Positions 1 through 10,632 of a DNA stretch of 64,000 nucleotides are shown here, in pieces (the first letter of the stretch is position 1; each line of letters starts with the position of its first letter). A program made the position numbers and the translations under genes. The notes below the pieces were generated by a model. That model worked only from the letters and a program-made list of their open reading frames with translations, searched no databases and was not told the DNA's origin. Source of the DNA: Adiantum capillus-veneris (taxonomy: Eukaryota > Streptophyta > Polypodiopsida > Polypodiales > Pteridaceae); assembly GCA_014529385.2 (NCBI GenBank), contig CM043953.1:108880549-108944548 (forward strand). Direction: 5' to 3'.

Positions 1-258
1 TTATGGAGGTCCACTATTGTAAATGGAGGCTGTGGAGAAGTTTTTACCTCTATGGATGCATTACATGATGAGCTAGAAGCTTCATGGGACTCTGCCCTTC
101 CTGAGCTAGGTGGAACAAATTGTTCTTTCTTCGGTACCCAAAATAGCTCTCGAGCGGGTGTGTAGCATTCAATGATTTTTTTCTTTCCACGATCGTCAAT
201 TCATTTTGGAGCTACCGGATTGGGCTCACATGGGTTAGGTGACAAGTAAGAACACAAT

Positions 259-798
259 CTACGTTTTGGCACCCAGATTGATCATTTCCTTGATAGTAGC
301 CTTGGGCTTCCAATAGTCGTTTAGGAATCCACTGCCACGTTTCCTTACATTTTTTGGGGTGAGTGGACTTTTCTTACAAGGCTTCTGCTTTTTAGCACTA
401 GCTATGGTCGCTAAAGAAGCTTTAGGGACCCACTTGTATGTTTTCTTCGTTATATTAGGATGACTCTTGTCAAAAGCTATATACATTGTTTGTAGCATAT
501 TTAAGAGTACGGGCATTTCATCCCCCTTAGTAGTTACCCAAGTTGTCCCCCTGTTTCCCCAAGTGTCTATGGTTGCTGCTAGGTGGACCCAATCCACATT
601 GTCCGACTCAGTCATCCCAGGTGGTACGTCCATATAAGAAGAATCTTCCCCAACATCAGTGTCTGCTTTACCCGTGTAACAATACTGCAATGGGACCGAG
701 TGAACCATGGTGTCAAATCTATGATCAATTATAAACCTGTTTCCTAGAGGATGTGCTCGACCAATTACAAGATCCACTCGACCAGTTACAAGATCCAC
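259..798 (-). CDS. E1 region after the protease, unrecognised
   Basis: A 179-codon open frame lies directly downstream of the E1 protease, where gypsy elements carry the spacer between retropepsin and reverse transcriptase. The middle (VDWVHLAATIDTWGNRGTTW) and the lysine-rich C-terminal half match no enzyme that I recognise. The first residues contain a short internal repeat (DLVTGRVDLVIGR) matching a 17-18 bp DNA duplication near 765-800. The frame follows the preceding protease frame after a stop, so it is probably part of a broken polyprotein rather than a separate gene. Confidence 0.5.
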   Translation of the reverse strand: MDLVTGRVDLVIGRAHPLGNRFIIDHRFDTMVHSVPLQYCYTGKADTDVGEDSSYMDVPPGMTESDNVDWVHLAATIDTWGNRGTTWVTTKGDEMPVLLNMLQTMYIAFDKSHPNITKKTYKWVPKASLATIASAKKQKPCKKSPLTPKNVRKRGSGFLNDYWKPKATIKEMINLGAKT

Positions 799-1226
799 TC
801 AAATGACAAAATCTTGGAACTGCAAGTAGACATTGTTTTTAGACGAGTCATGCACCATTTTTTCTTCCCTCATGAAAGGACGTCCTAAGATCATCTCCGA
901 TGCCAAAGTGTGCTTGGAGAAATCCATAACTCTTATTTTATGTCCAAAGACCTTGATCTTGAGATCTTGTAGCATCCCAATAGGTTGAACAATAGACCCA
1001 TTGGCCATCTTCACTACTATGGTCCCATAGTTTCCCAACAATTTTTAGTCACAATGCTAACCCCAACGCCACCATCAAGGATTCCCTTCATAGTTAATCC
1101 CTTGGTAGTGAATTTGGCAATGTTTAACGACACCTTTTGGGCTTCAGCCCCTTGACGTGGGGAAGATGGGATCTCCATTTCTTTGATAGGATCAGGTAGT
1201 CCCTCTGTAAACATTCTTTCCATCAA
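799..1226 (-). pseudogene. E1 retropepsin (aspartic protease), frameshifted
   Basis: This is the retroviral-type aspartic protease that would cut the Gag-Pol polyprotein. The first part (1017-1226) contains ILDGGVGVSIV, matching the active-site D-S/T/G-G motif with glycine in the second position, as often seen in plant gypsy elements. The second part (799-1041) contains MILGRPFM, the usual ILGRPWL-type flap/C-terminal motif. The two parts are in different frames and overlap around 1017-1041, so a single indel has split the domain. The catalytic aspartate itself is intact. Confidence 0.8.
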
Positions 1227-1322
1227 GAAGTGAGTACGCCCACTTTCCCATGACTTTAAGTCACTTTCTTCTTGTATGACACTAGGTATGGCTAAGGGTC
1301 TATGGACTTGGTGAGGTTGTTG

Positions 1323-1712
1323 TTATGTAGGGAACATGGAGTATGTAATCCGGATTTGCCTAGGTGATGGTTCTAGATCCCTTTGGGTATCTTCTACCAA
1401 ACTCCTTAATTGCTTGACTCGCTCGATCTCCTCTATAGGGTTTGGATAAGTTCCTATCTTCTTCTTGGATCCTGTCCATTGTGGCTCATGAAGATCTTCC
1501 TTGTTGGTTTCTATCTTAGTGGTTGCTTTGGTCTCCATGGTTTCACCTAAATCAGAATCCTCTTCAGCGTCATTCATATATACAAGGTCGTCACCAGTCC
1601 CTATGTTGGTCTTTGAACTAGGGTCTGACTTCGCTGCTTTTTGCAATCTCTTTCTTCGTGTTTTCTTTTTTTTTTTGAGATTGGGCAATTGATGCCATGT
1701 CTCTTTCCTCAA
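1323..1712 (-). pseudogene. E1 Gag-protease linker, charged
   Basis: A 129-codon open frame between the second zinc knuckle and the protease of E1. It is rich in lysine, glutamate and aspartate and has no domain that I recognise. A run of lysines near the N-terminus corresponds to a poly-T tract at about 1660-1680. Its position fits a low-complexity linker of the Gag-Pol polyprotein. It could be chance coding, but orientation and spacing agree with the rest of E1. Confidence 0.4.
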
Positions 1713-1892
1713 GAATATAATTTTGTTTTTGGAGCATCGGTCGTGTGACTACGTTTACTGGTACCATAGGTGTACTTTGTGATGGCTACTCGGTAACCTC
1801 AATCAAGTTTAATGGCGTGATCTTCATTGCATTTGGATTATTTGGACATTGGGCAATCAAATGATTTATGCCACATCCATTACACATGAGTA

Positions 1893-2351
1893 TCAGCATG
1901 TAGATGTGCTCGTTTGATTGGTTTGCATTAGTGTGGCGTTCTTTTGTAGCCTAATAGGACACTCGGCCACACGATGCGAACCTCCACACTCATAGCATTG
2001 AAGAGGTGGTCTCTTGGCAATGTAATTGATATTTTGGCCTCTTGCAGCAAGAGCAACTACTTGATAGATAGGTTTGACTTGTCCCCCATAGTCCTCCATG
2101 TAGTATTGTGGACTTTCTTCAAGCGCATCCATTCCATAGGTAATATTAGAGTCTATATCTTACTTACAACCTTCCAAACAAGCAATATATGACTCACAAC
2201 CCACTTGATTCACTGAAGTGATTCTTGGATGTGGTCGTTGCGGTCCTAGCACTGGAGGTGGTAAGGGTGTTTTTTGAACAACATTCGGGGCCCTAGGGAC
2301 CATGTGTTGTGATGTTTGTTCAAGAGGTGGAGCCGGCATCAATGCAGGCAC
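1893..2351 (-). pseudogene. E1 Gag C-terminal part with second zinc knuckle
   Basis: Two overlapping minus-strand frames (2160-2351 and 1893-2132) sit between the Gag core and the protease. The second contains CYECGGSHRVAEC, a CX2CX3HX4C knuckle one residue shorter than the usual CX2CX4HX4C. The first knuckle of this element (see 2438-3151) has the same short spacing. Such knuckles bind the RNA genome in Gag nucleocapsid. Frame changes between the pieces show that the ORF is broken. Confidence 0.65.
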
Positions 2352-2437
2352 TCGAGGTGTGTCTCTCCATACTAAGGTGGTCTATTGGCCATCGCGTGCT
2401 TAAATACTATGCAATCCTTAGCTTGATGACCATACCT

Positions 2438-3151
2438 CTAATAGGCATTGCAGTTCCCATTGAATGTTACTCTAAAAGTAGGGCATTCAGTGGTACTATG
2501 CGGTCCATAGCATACTGAGCACCATTTTTTCTCCCTTCTTGGATACATATGATTGTTTTGCGGAGCACGATTGTCTCTAAGACTCTCTTGAATGGCCTTG
2601 GTGAGATATGCTAAAGTCATATCAGATATTTGTAGCTCCTTAGCAATAGGCTTTAGGGTCATTGGCTGATGCCCCAATGCTTGCGAGCTAATAGATTTAG
2701 GCTCAACAGACACTCTTTCTCCTTGAGTCATTAAATTATCCTCCAATTGGATCGCATTGGTGGTAACCGCTTCCCAAGTGGTGATACCTCTACTGACTAG
2801 GCCATTGTAAATATCCTCATGTCGTAATCCCCTAATGAAGTGCTCATTTGGATTACAACGAGAATTCAAATGCTTCAAGCGACTAATAAAGTCTCTCACC
2901 GACTCTCCTTTCTCTCGTTGAGCATTCTGGAGCTGAGAGGCTACACTTTAAAGAACTCCCTCTCGTATGTATTCTTCGAAGAACAATCTCCTAAGAGTAG
3001 AGTAAATCGTTTTTTCTTCCACCCTTAGGGTTCTATACCAATCCCCAGACTTCCCACTTAAGGTTAGGCTTAAAGTGTTACTCTTATGCAGGTCATTGTG
3101 TTCTCCTAGAGAATCACATATTTGTTCAAATACTTCGATATGCTTTCTCAC
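2438..3151 (-). pseudogene. E1 Gag core with zinc knuckle, broken
   Basis: Two minus-strand frames together give a retrotransposon Gag domain. Frame 2948-3151 contains LTLSGKSGDWYRTL, matching the family pattern of a conserved tryptophan after a Gly/Ala-rich turn, followed by FFEEY. Frame 2438-2899 continues with MRDFISRLKHLNSRCN, then SVCYGPHSTTEC, a CX2CX3HX4C knuckle. The break at about 2900-2950 is a frameshift. The protein would form the capsid and nucleocapsid of the virus-like particle. Its continuation upstream is the long frame at 3272-4717. Confidence 0.75.
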
Positions 3152-3271
3152 ATCCCCATCTCCATTAAATTTTAGTGTGAGCTTGGCTATTTTTATTGCG
3201 TACTTCCAGGCTCTCTATCAGGTGTGTTACGCATATTCTCGGCAATAGATTGACCGATAGCTCGAGCAAAG

Positions 3272-4717
3272 TCAATCCAAGTGAGCAGGAACCGTGGGTG
3301 GAGGTGCTCCTGAGACTACATGTGGAGTAGGTATTGGCATTGGGCTTGGTGCATAGGAAGACCTTGGGTTCCACCTTTGGTACAATGTTGTGCCATGTGG
3401 CGGCCTAAAGTTCAAATGTGTGGCCCTAGGGATAGCAGACGTCGGATGTGACATGCTAATGCTAACCGGTATGGTCTCATGGAAATAAGAGCTTGCGTGT
3501 TGTGGTTGTGGAGCATAGGTAGTTGAAACAATGGGAGGGGTAGGGGCTACATGAGTACGAGGACCCATGGGTGTATACGATTGGTACACACTTGTAGGTA
3601 CTGTTGCAGGCATTGAGCTACCATGTAGTGCTGCTTTACTAACAAATGAGGTCCATGGCATGTTACTTGGCATGCCGATCATTGGGGTAGGCATGGTAGC
3701 CGTGGTGTCATCAAGAGAAAGACGAGCTAGACTTGGAAAAGTAGAGCTATCACTTGTGGGCTCAGATTGCACTGAGACCCCTGGTGAAACAACATGTGGA
3801 GGATCCATCGGACTTACCAAGGGAGTCTCCATTTGAGATAAGGTTGGTTGTTTAGCCTTCCCTGTATCCAAGAATCTCATGAGACCCGTTGAAGGCATGT
3901 GGATCCCCTTGTTCTGTCTCTCTAGCTCAATGACTCTATGGATGACCTCACAAACTCTTTGTTGTTGATCCTCCACACTAGTAGCACCCATTGTGGATTG
4001 TAGGACATCTAACCAACCCACGTGATAGGTGTGACCTGTGTATAGGTCGGTTAGAGTTTTCGTTTGTAGTTTGTACTCCCAGTTCTCATTTAGGAATGCT
4101 CCATCTAGGCTTGAGGTGCTAGGGGTTTCCTTTGAACTACATGCAATGTGGCTCTCTATGGGTTGACCCTTAGTGGTCCCTAATTCAAGAGCACTCAGTT
4201 GCTCTCCTAGCAAGGATATTGACATAGGAGCTTTTGGTTTTAACTCTCTTCGTTGCTCCGCCTTGCGTAAGCTCTCGATTTTCTTTTCCCTCGCTGCAAG
4301 GATATACCGCTCAACCTCTTGCACTTCGGCAAGGCTTCTACCATCAGGTAATATAAGCTCGGAAGGGAATAGCTCTGAAGAGTGAGGGGGTGCACTGAAT
4401 GAAGTATTTATGTGAACACTCTCTAAGAGCATGGGGTCTATGTTGGTCCTGAATGGCAAATTTACTTCCCCACCCCCCTCATTTACATCATTAGCTCCAT
4501 GTTCGGAGCGAGTGGCTCTACTAAAGGTTTCCTTCAAGCGGCTAAGCAGGCTCGGCCTGGACTGTGGGCCCATGGCATGCATGTCTTGGCTTGAGATGTC
4601 AGGATTAGGCATTGGGAAACCCTCCATGACGTCGTAGTCAGAGGAAGAGTCACTGGCCGCTATATTTGGGTCTTGGTTTGTACTACCTTGGGTCCCCGCT
4701 GAGGGCCCGGAACCCAA
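3272..4717 (-). CDS. E1 N-terminal Gag-like ORF
   Basis: The longest open frame of E1 (481 codons), placed directly upstream of the Gag core. An in-frame stop precedes the open region and its first codon is TTG. The first ATG lies at about 4627 (VMEGFPMP), which I take as the likelier start. The middle has charged helical stretches (EVERYILAAREKKIESLRKAE) and the C-terminal 150 residues are rich in Pro, Ser and Thr. I recognise no enzyme motif. The position suggests the N-terminal part of Gag or an extra 5' ORF. Its C-terminus overlaps a short antisense and alternative-frame region at 3165-3374. Confidence 0.6.
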   Translation of the reverse strand: MGSGPSAGTQGSTNQDPNIAASDSSSDYDVMEGFPMPNPDISSQDMHAMGPQSRPSLLSRLKETFSRATRSEHGANDVNEGGGEVNLPFRTNIDPMLLESVHINTSFSAPPHSSELFPSELILPDGRSLAEVQEVERYILAAREKKIESLRKAEQRRELKPKAPMSISLLGEQLSALELGTTKGQPIESHIACSSKETPSTSSLDGAFLNENWEYKLQTKTLTDLYTGHTYHVGWLDVLQSTMGATSVEDQQQRVCEVIHRVIELERQNKGIHMPSTGLMRFLDTGKAKQPTLSQMETPLVSPMDPPHVVSPGVSVQSEPTSDSSTFPSLARLSLDDTTATMPTPMIGMPSNMPWTSFVSKAALHGSSMPATVPTSVYQSYTPMGPRTHVAPTPPIVSTTYAPQPQHASSYFHETIPVSISMSHPTSAIPRATHLNFRPPHGTTLYQRWNPRSSYAPSPMPIPTPHVVSGAPPPTVPAHLD

Positions 4718-5550
4718 GGAAGGTGGATATTAAGAACTCGCGTAAGTCGAAATTATCTCTAGTTGCTGGGACTCTAGTACACGACCAAAGCGCAGATGCA
4801 TGTTGGCACCCTACAAGCATCAGCGAATAACCTCAAAGGTTAACCGCTTGCTTTTTTAGGTGTCCGTTTTCACTCGTTTTTTGATGCTTTTTAATGTTTT
4901 TTAATAATCGGTTTTTTTATTAAAGTGTGTGATAGCTCAAAGCAAGCGTATCACTCAGAGGGTTGCGGTGTGCTTTACAGCACAATGTTCGGTCACCTGA
5001 AGCTCCGTTGGTCCTCAAAAAGGTCGATTTTTATCTACGTGTGAGGCTAAAATACATAATTTTAAAGGGTGACTGAGGCCTGAGCCTGAGCGTGAGCTTG
5101 GGTCTGGGACATATTCCCGATCCCGGTCCTACCTTTAAAATTAAACAAATTTTAAGATTTTTTTTTGTTTCTTGTTTTTTGTTTTTTTTGGATAAGGTCG
5201 CTGCATCCGGGCTGTGCGCACGAGCACACACACACCTAACCTACCTACTTACAACAAATACAACTACTATTACACACTAACACACTACTACATTAACTCA
5301 TTAGCTCTAACATATCTACTTACTACTTACTGTACTTTACACAGAACTTAGTATTATGGATCTATTAACTTAATCCTAACACCTTATCACAGAAAAAACA
5401 TAGTACCTTTCAATTCCTTATTAACAAAACAATACACAGTAACAAAACAAACTCCTTCTCAACACACACATCTTCCTTCTCTACCTTTCCTACAATTGAA
5501 ATTTCACCACAAAGAAGCACAGAGTGCCTCTTGAGCTTAGTGCAGGGCAT
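4718..5550 (-). other. E1 5' leader, no gene
   Basis: The 0.8 kb between the Gag-like frame and the primer site contains T-rich tracts (4890-4920, 5155-5195) and short chance ORFs only. I read it as the transcribed untranslated leader of E1. No conserved motif was recognised. Confidence 0.5.
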
Positions 5551-5569
5551 TTCCCCGGCAGTGGTGCCA
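5551..5569 (-). promoter_or_regulatory. E1 primer binding site, tRNA-Asp-like
   Basis: On the minus strand this reads TGGCACCACTGCCGGGGAA. It differs at three or four positions from the complement of the plant tRNA-Asp 3' end as I remember it (TGGCGCCGTTGCCGGGGA), the primer used by many plant Tat/Athila elements. It follows the presumed LTR end (CA at 5574) by four T residues, as expected for a PBS. Confidence 0.75.
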
Positions 5570-5573
5570 AAAA

Positions 5574-6200
5574 TGTGCACCTCTGTCGCACGTGTCAATG
5601 CAAGGGACTTGCTAATACACTGTGTGCGAGCCATAAATGGCTCTAGGCATGCAACTAGCCTAAACTAGTAAGTTCAAAGATGACGATGGTGTGTCACTCA
5701 CCGCTCTACGCTTGTTGTCATGGAGGATTCCTCGCCGCGAAGAAGAAGGAGCCGCTGTTGCGCCACGCTCAACCGCTTCACCGCCGCCGTGCCGTTGTCG
5801 CAATTCTCGATCACACACACACTCTCACTCTCTCTCATACACACACACATACACACAAGGAGATGAAGAAGAAGAAGATGGAGATGGAGCAAGAGCACTC
5901 TTCAATTGCACAAATGAGAGAATAAGTGAATTTTAAGTTCAGTTGACTTTTATATGAGCTCGCCCCATTCACAAATAAATAATACGACGTCCGTCTTAGG
6001 TAATCGGAATGTGCATGAGGGTTAACACTCATGTCGTATCTCCCCTCCTCTTGGAAAGACCAGCATTGATAATTTGAAATATCTCCTACTCTGTGCAAAA
6101 TTGGTCCCTGTTGCGTGAGATACAAAAAAAATTCACAGACTGTTGTTTCAATTTTCTTTTTACCACTAACCACATTGCCTTCACTTCTCCACTTGCCTTG
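5574..6200 (-). repeat. E1 5' LTR (partial boundary)
   Basis: The LTR end is set by the primer site: on the minus strand the LTR would finish in GGTGCACA just before the T4 and the PBS. A block at about 6030-6122 is repeated, about 75% identical by eye, at 8459-8549. Both blocks lie 420-460 bp from an LTR end (5574 and 8041), so the two sequences look like LTRs of one family. The distal LTR boundary near 6200 is not certain. Confidence 0.5.
5812..5857 (+). repeat. (CA)n/(CT)n microsatellite
   Basis: Mixed run of CA and CT dinucleotides followed by a GAA/GAT-rich purine tract (5860-5895). It generates shadow reading frames on both strands. Confidence 0.95.
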
Positions 6201-8040
6201 CATGCCCTAGGCGGTTGTACCCACAATAACCCTTTTGCAAGCATCAATCCATCCATTTGACCCAGAAACTACTAGATTTTTGCATACACAACCTTCTTGG
6301 CCTCAAACACCATCTTAGTCATGCATTGCCATGAACCCGTGGATACACTTGCACTGAACACATCTGCTTTAGCACCCAACCATCTATTTTTAGACATCCA
6401 TAGCCCTGCTTTATCCTTCTCCTTTCATCAACACTCTCAAGTGGGTTACTCAATCCCTTGCATTACAACAAATAAATTGCCTCGATCATCTATACCTGGC
6501 TTTGGTTTTGTCATCCATCTATAGCAGCTCCCCATAGTGTTGACCCAAAGTATGTGTATCCATCATATCACTAGTGCAGTCCATTGGCAATGATAGCCGC
6601 TCTCTTTGTTCAGCATCTATCACCTCATGAGCAAGAAAAGTTCCCAACTCCCTTGTTTTCTGCTTGAGCACTGTCCGCTTGTTGACGTTCTAGAATAGCT
6701 TCGCTACACATAGATGAGGCCTTGCCCTTCTTTACAAAGCTATAGACTAACTGCACTGCTACAACACTTTCCATTGCAACCCTCATTAGCAAGGTCATCA
6801 ACATGGTGCTACATGCCCTCTTTGATTGCATATCCACCTTCACCACTTTTGACACTTTAATCTACTCTTCTTTCACATTATTGATCACCATATTATCAGA
6901 CACACAGCAAGGTAGATTTACCCTTACTAGCATAGGCCTATCGAAATCTGTCTCCTTGCCATATAATGTGGACTCATCCGCTCTATCTTCCTTGCTTGTC
7001 TCCTAAAACATTGCATGTGTATCTTCATCATAATTACCATATGTTGATTCTGTATCTGCATCTTCATCTACTTGCTGCTCCATAAAAGCTTGACCACGTT
7101 CTTGGTTCGGCACATACTCTTCATCTACTTCCATGTACTTGGCATCTGCAACCTGGCTACACTCTGCTATCTTTGCATTCATAAACTCCATGAGAATAGG
7201 CTCTTTTACCTCTTCATTTTGCTCTTGAGACTGAACATCGGCGGCTAGTATTGGTTCTCCTCCATGGAATGCTCATCCTCATTGACAAGCTCGTCCACCA
7301 TCGGCATAGGCACATCATAAATTGGAAACTTCTAAGGGGCATAGTTGACGATTGGCCTTATCTCAACATGCTCCACATTTTGAACAATTGGCACCACCTT
7401 TTGTTGAACCATGGGACACACTGTTGTTGCAACATGCATATATTTTGCGAGCTTTAACAAGACCAACTCTAGCTTATGTTTCACCTTTTTGCTCTTCACT
7501 TTGGCTCGATACATCAAGTCATCATAGCCATCCACACCAAACTCCATCTTTTCTTTGATCTTTGGATCCAAGCCATCAAGAAGCTTTGACAACATTAAGT
7601 ATTGGTTGCCTCTACACCTTGTAGCAACCTCTAACTGTTTCCAACAAGCTTCAAACTACTCAAGGAAAATTAAAAATTCTTTACTTACATCTTGGTGTAG
7701 CTCCTTCAATTTTGCATCCACATTAGCTGGGGAGCCTCGCTTTCAAAAATCATGTAGAAAATGCGCTTCCAAAGCTGGAAATGCCTACTGGTTTCCTCTT
7801 CCAATGCGTCATACCACGCTTTTTCTTTGGCCCTCATCATCAAGGGTACATTTTGCAACTTCCTTTTGTCATTGATCACATGCAAAGATAGTAGATACAA
7901 CTCAAAATATGCCATCCACTCCTCTGAATCCATTTCTCCACTAAATATTATCCATATCTTTGTGCCACCATCTTCATAATCTTCCAAATACAACCAAATG
8001 CAAATCTTCAAGCAATTGATGCATCTCCGGCACCAAAAAA
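6200..8040 (-). mobile_element. Gag-only gypsy remnant E2
   Basis: Between two related LTR-like sequences lies about 1.8 kb with a Gag fragment (7332-8011) but no recognisable protease, RT or integrase. The minus strand just after the presumed LTR end at 8041 has TTTTTTGGTGCCGGAGATGC, which resembles the E1 primer region with a short deletion. E2 may be an internally deleted, non-autonomous member of the E1 LTR family. Shorter minus-strand frames at 6625-6855 and 7003-7191 are acidic and may be Gag C-terminal debris. Confidence 0.5.
7332..8011 (-). pseudogene. E2 retrotransposon Gag domain, broken
   Basis: Frame 7706-8011 contains FSGEMDSEEWMAYFELYL followed by LMMRAKEKAWYDAL and IFYMIFE. 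This is the standard gypsy Gag pattern: F.G......W...E, then leucine/alanine helices, then A..W......W. Frame 7332-7595 continues with LLDGLDPKIKEKMEFGVDGY, the region that usually follows in Gag (LL.GL...I...V). The two halves are separated by a frame change around 7600-7700. No zinc knuckle was seen. It would encode a capsid protein if intact. Confidence 0.7.
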
Positions 8041-8750
8041 TGGAAATGGGCAGTACGCAAAAAATTGCCCTCTATAGCTTGGTGGACACATAACACCCAT
8101 ATCCCCTTACAAAAACCGCTTTTGGAGGTGCACTTTGCAAAAAACACACACTGGCAAGACCATCACACAACTCATACACACTATCCCTACTTACTTCACA
8201 GTTTCTTAGACACAAGACCTCTCCACCTTGCTCTCTTTGCACCCACAACCAATGGGGGAACACAACTGCCTACACACCCATGAACGCAATGTATAAGACC
8301 AACGAGGATGAGAGGGAGTGAGAAAATGACACAAGACTGAAGCAATTGGGCTTTCTTTCACTTTGAAGGCTTACTTGCAACCATTCATGTGCAAGAAAAT
8401 GTTGTCTTTTCAGCTACGGATCTCCTGTCACTTCTTCTCTACTCTGCATACTTTGCTCATGTTCTCTATCCCCTCCTAGAAAGACGAGCACCAAAAATTT
8501 GAAATATCTCTTATTTTGTGTAGAATTGGTCGATGCACATGAGACGCAACTAAGTTGCACAACAAAAAAATTTATCCAGGGTGAGAGAAATTTTTCCAAA
8601 AAATGTTTTTTGTAAAAAAACTTTAGAATATAACTTTTTTGACCTCTTCATACAGTCCCACTTAACGATTAGGCAAGAGTTTGTCCGAACAAGAAATAAC
8701 AAACAAAAAGTTTTGGGTATTGTAATGGATGCGAGATAGATCATCTCTTT
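8041..8750 (-). repeat. LTR-like sequence upstream of E2 gag
   Basis: The proximal end is set at 8041 (CA on the minus strand) just before a primer-like motif. It carries the repeat block 8459-8549 that matches 6030-6122. The distal boundary is unclear. No TATA box was recognised with confidence. Confidence 0.4.
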
Positions 8751-8784
8751 CCTAACTGTCCATCCAGACAATAAAGGGAAGACA

Positions 8785-9904
8785 ATGATGCATACGGTAG
8801 GAATTTTTCCAAGCTCTACTGAAATTGATTTCAAACCAAGAGTTTCATTGAATGCGATGACAAGAGCTCAAGCTCATGAAGCTAACAAAAAGGAGCTCAT
8901 TGAGAACAAAACCATATCGGTAGAACACATTGAGAGCAAGAGTTTGAAAGTAAGAACACAAAAAAGTCGTGGAAATCTAAACAAGAAAAAATGAAAGCTA
9001 AAATAATGAAAGAGAAAACAGCCTTGGAGGCAGAGCTACAAAAAACAAAGGAGCAACTACAAAATGGAAGGGTAAAAAGGGAATAGACTGTGAGAATTGA
9101 ATCCTCAAAATTGGACTCAAGAGGCTAAATCTTGGTTGACAAAGTTTTTGAAACCTTGGATGCTATTTTACAGGCTTATGGGTTTTGATTAAAGAATAAC
9201 CAAATGCAAGAGCAAATATGCTTCACCTATCTACATCTTGAGGTAGAGAGGCATAGGTTGGAAATATGTATGGACCTAATAAAGATGGCACAACCATTGT
9301 TAGAACCATGAACACCTGCTCCACCTACAGAATTGAGAACACTACAAGTTCCAATTCAAGCATCAAAGAGCACTTATGGAAGTTCCTTCTCAACAAAGTG
9401 GTAGATTCAAATCATTGGGAAATAGAGGATCAGAGAGTCTAAAACCAAGTGTGAAATATTTCTCTAATCAGCTAGACAATAGAGTAGTGGCCAACTCTAT
9501 TGTGATCACTTAAGGTCTCAACTAGTGGCTCCTATTCCTGAAATAGAGGAGCCATGGCCAAATAAACTTTGGAAAGTAGTCGACAGTGCAAAAGACGGAA
9601 CTGCAACTTTCCATTCTGCACCATTGATAGAAATCAACATGGGACCACAAATTTACCTAGGAGATATTCATTTATCTATGCGGATGCAGGGACAAAAATG
9701 TCATTAGGAAGTAAACTTGAAATGTTTCTCACCTTACCATCTTTTGTAATAAAGGCTGCTCCATCCCAATGGAAGTTAGTTCCAAGGATAATGAACACTA
9801 AAGGCTTGCAAGAACTAATGTCCACCCCCATTCAATGCACCATCACTCTCTCTGAGTTGTTGCAAATTAGACCACATTTATGGGAATACATGAGTAACCA
9901 CTAA
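8785..9904 (+). pseudogene. Gypsy remnant E3, Gag-Pol junction region
   Basis: Plus-strand frames here keep pieces of a polyprotein. Frame 8785-8994 has NAMTRAQAHE, a phrase common between Gag and protease in plant gypsy elements, then a lysine/glutamate-rich segment likely to form a coiled coil, which continues in another frame to about 9085. Frame 9569-9904 ends with a segment of the type polar-TLSELL-x4-P-x-LW, resembling the conserved stretch upstream of some gypsy proteases. Stops and frame changes are frequent. No catalytic motif survives, so the assignment is an inference from local resemblance. Confidence 0.35.
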
Positions 9905-10054
9905 CGAGCGCAAAGCACGACACGAACCTTGACGGCCTCGAAACGCCAGAAGCCGATGCACGCCGAGCCGTCCACGGTGAGGCTAACAGGGGGCACCACC
10001 CAGCTTTGAGCCACTAGGATGCAGACAACGGTGATTGGATGTATCACAAACTCT
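9905..10054. other. GC-rich spacer, nothing recognised
   Basis: A short GC-rich stretch between E3 and the microsatellites. I see no ORF, repeat or signal in it. Confidence 0.5.
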
Positions 10055-10195
<141 letters not shown>

Positions 10196-10300
10196 TTACG
10201 CCTACGGGCTTACTCAGAGGGCGCGCAAGACAAAGAGGGCGGGGGGGTGAGATGGCGAGAGACTGGGGGGTGGTGAGGGAGTGTGGTGTGTGTGGGTGTG

Positions 10301-10538
<238 letters not shown>

Positions 10539-10575
10539 CTGGGTGCCATGCGTGGCCTGCGGACTGACGAGAATG

Positions 10576-10632
10576 AGAGATAGATAGATAGATAGATAGA
10601 TTTTATTATCGTCCTCGGAGGTCAAATATGAC
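10576..10632 (-). other. LINE 3' UTR and (TATC)n tail
   Basis: Only about 40 bp separate the ORF2 stop from a run of five to six TATC units (10576-10600). Just before the tail the minus strand reads GACGATAATAAAATC. The element therefore ends in a tetranucleotide repeat rather than poly(A), as in some non-L1 LINE clades whose RT primes on repeat-templated ends. Confidence 0.8.

Larger units (their letters stand above)
1..5571 (-). mobile_element. Ty3/gypsy LTR retrotransposon E1, gag-protease half
   Basis: The minus strand carries, in transcription order from high to low coordinates, a primer binding site, a 5' leader of about 0.8 kb, a long Gag-like reading frame, a Gag core with a zinc knuckle, a second zinc knuckle, and a retropepsin. 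Reverse transcriptase and integrase would follow beyond base 1, so the element is cut by the window edge. Gag and protease are spread over several frames, so this copy is degenerate. The tRNA-Asp-like primer site and Gag layout suggest a Tat/Athila-type plant lineage, but without its RT the lineage is an inference. Confidence 0.85.

Noticed and set aside
3567-3836. Plus-strand ORFs opposite the E1 Gag frame (also 4173-4385, 4431-4637)
   Set aside because: Antisense shadows of the 481-codon minus-strand frame.
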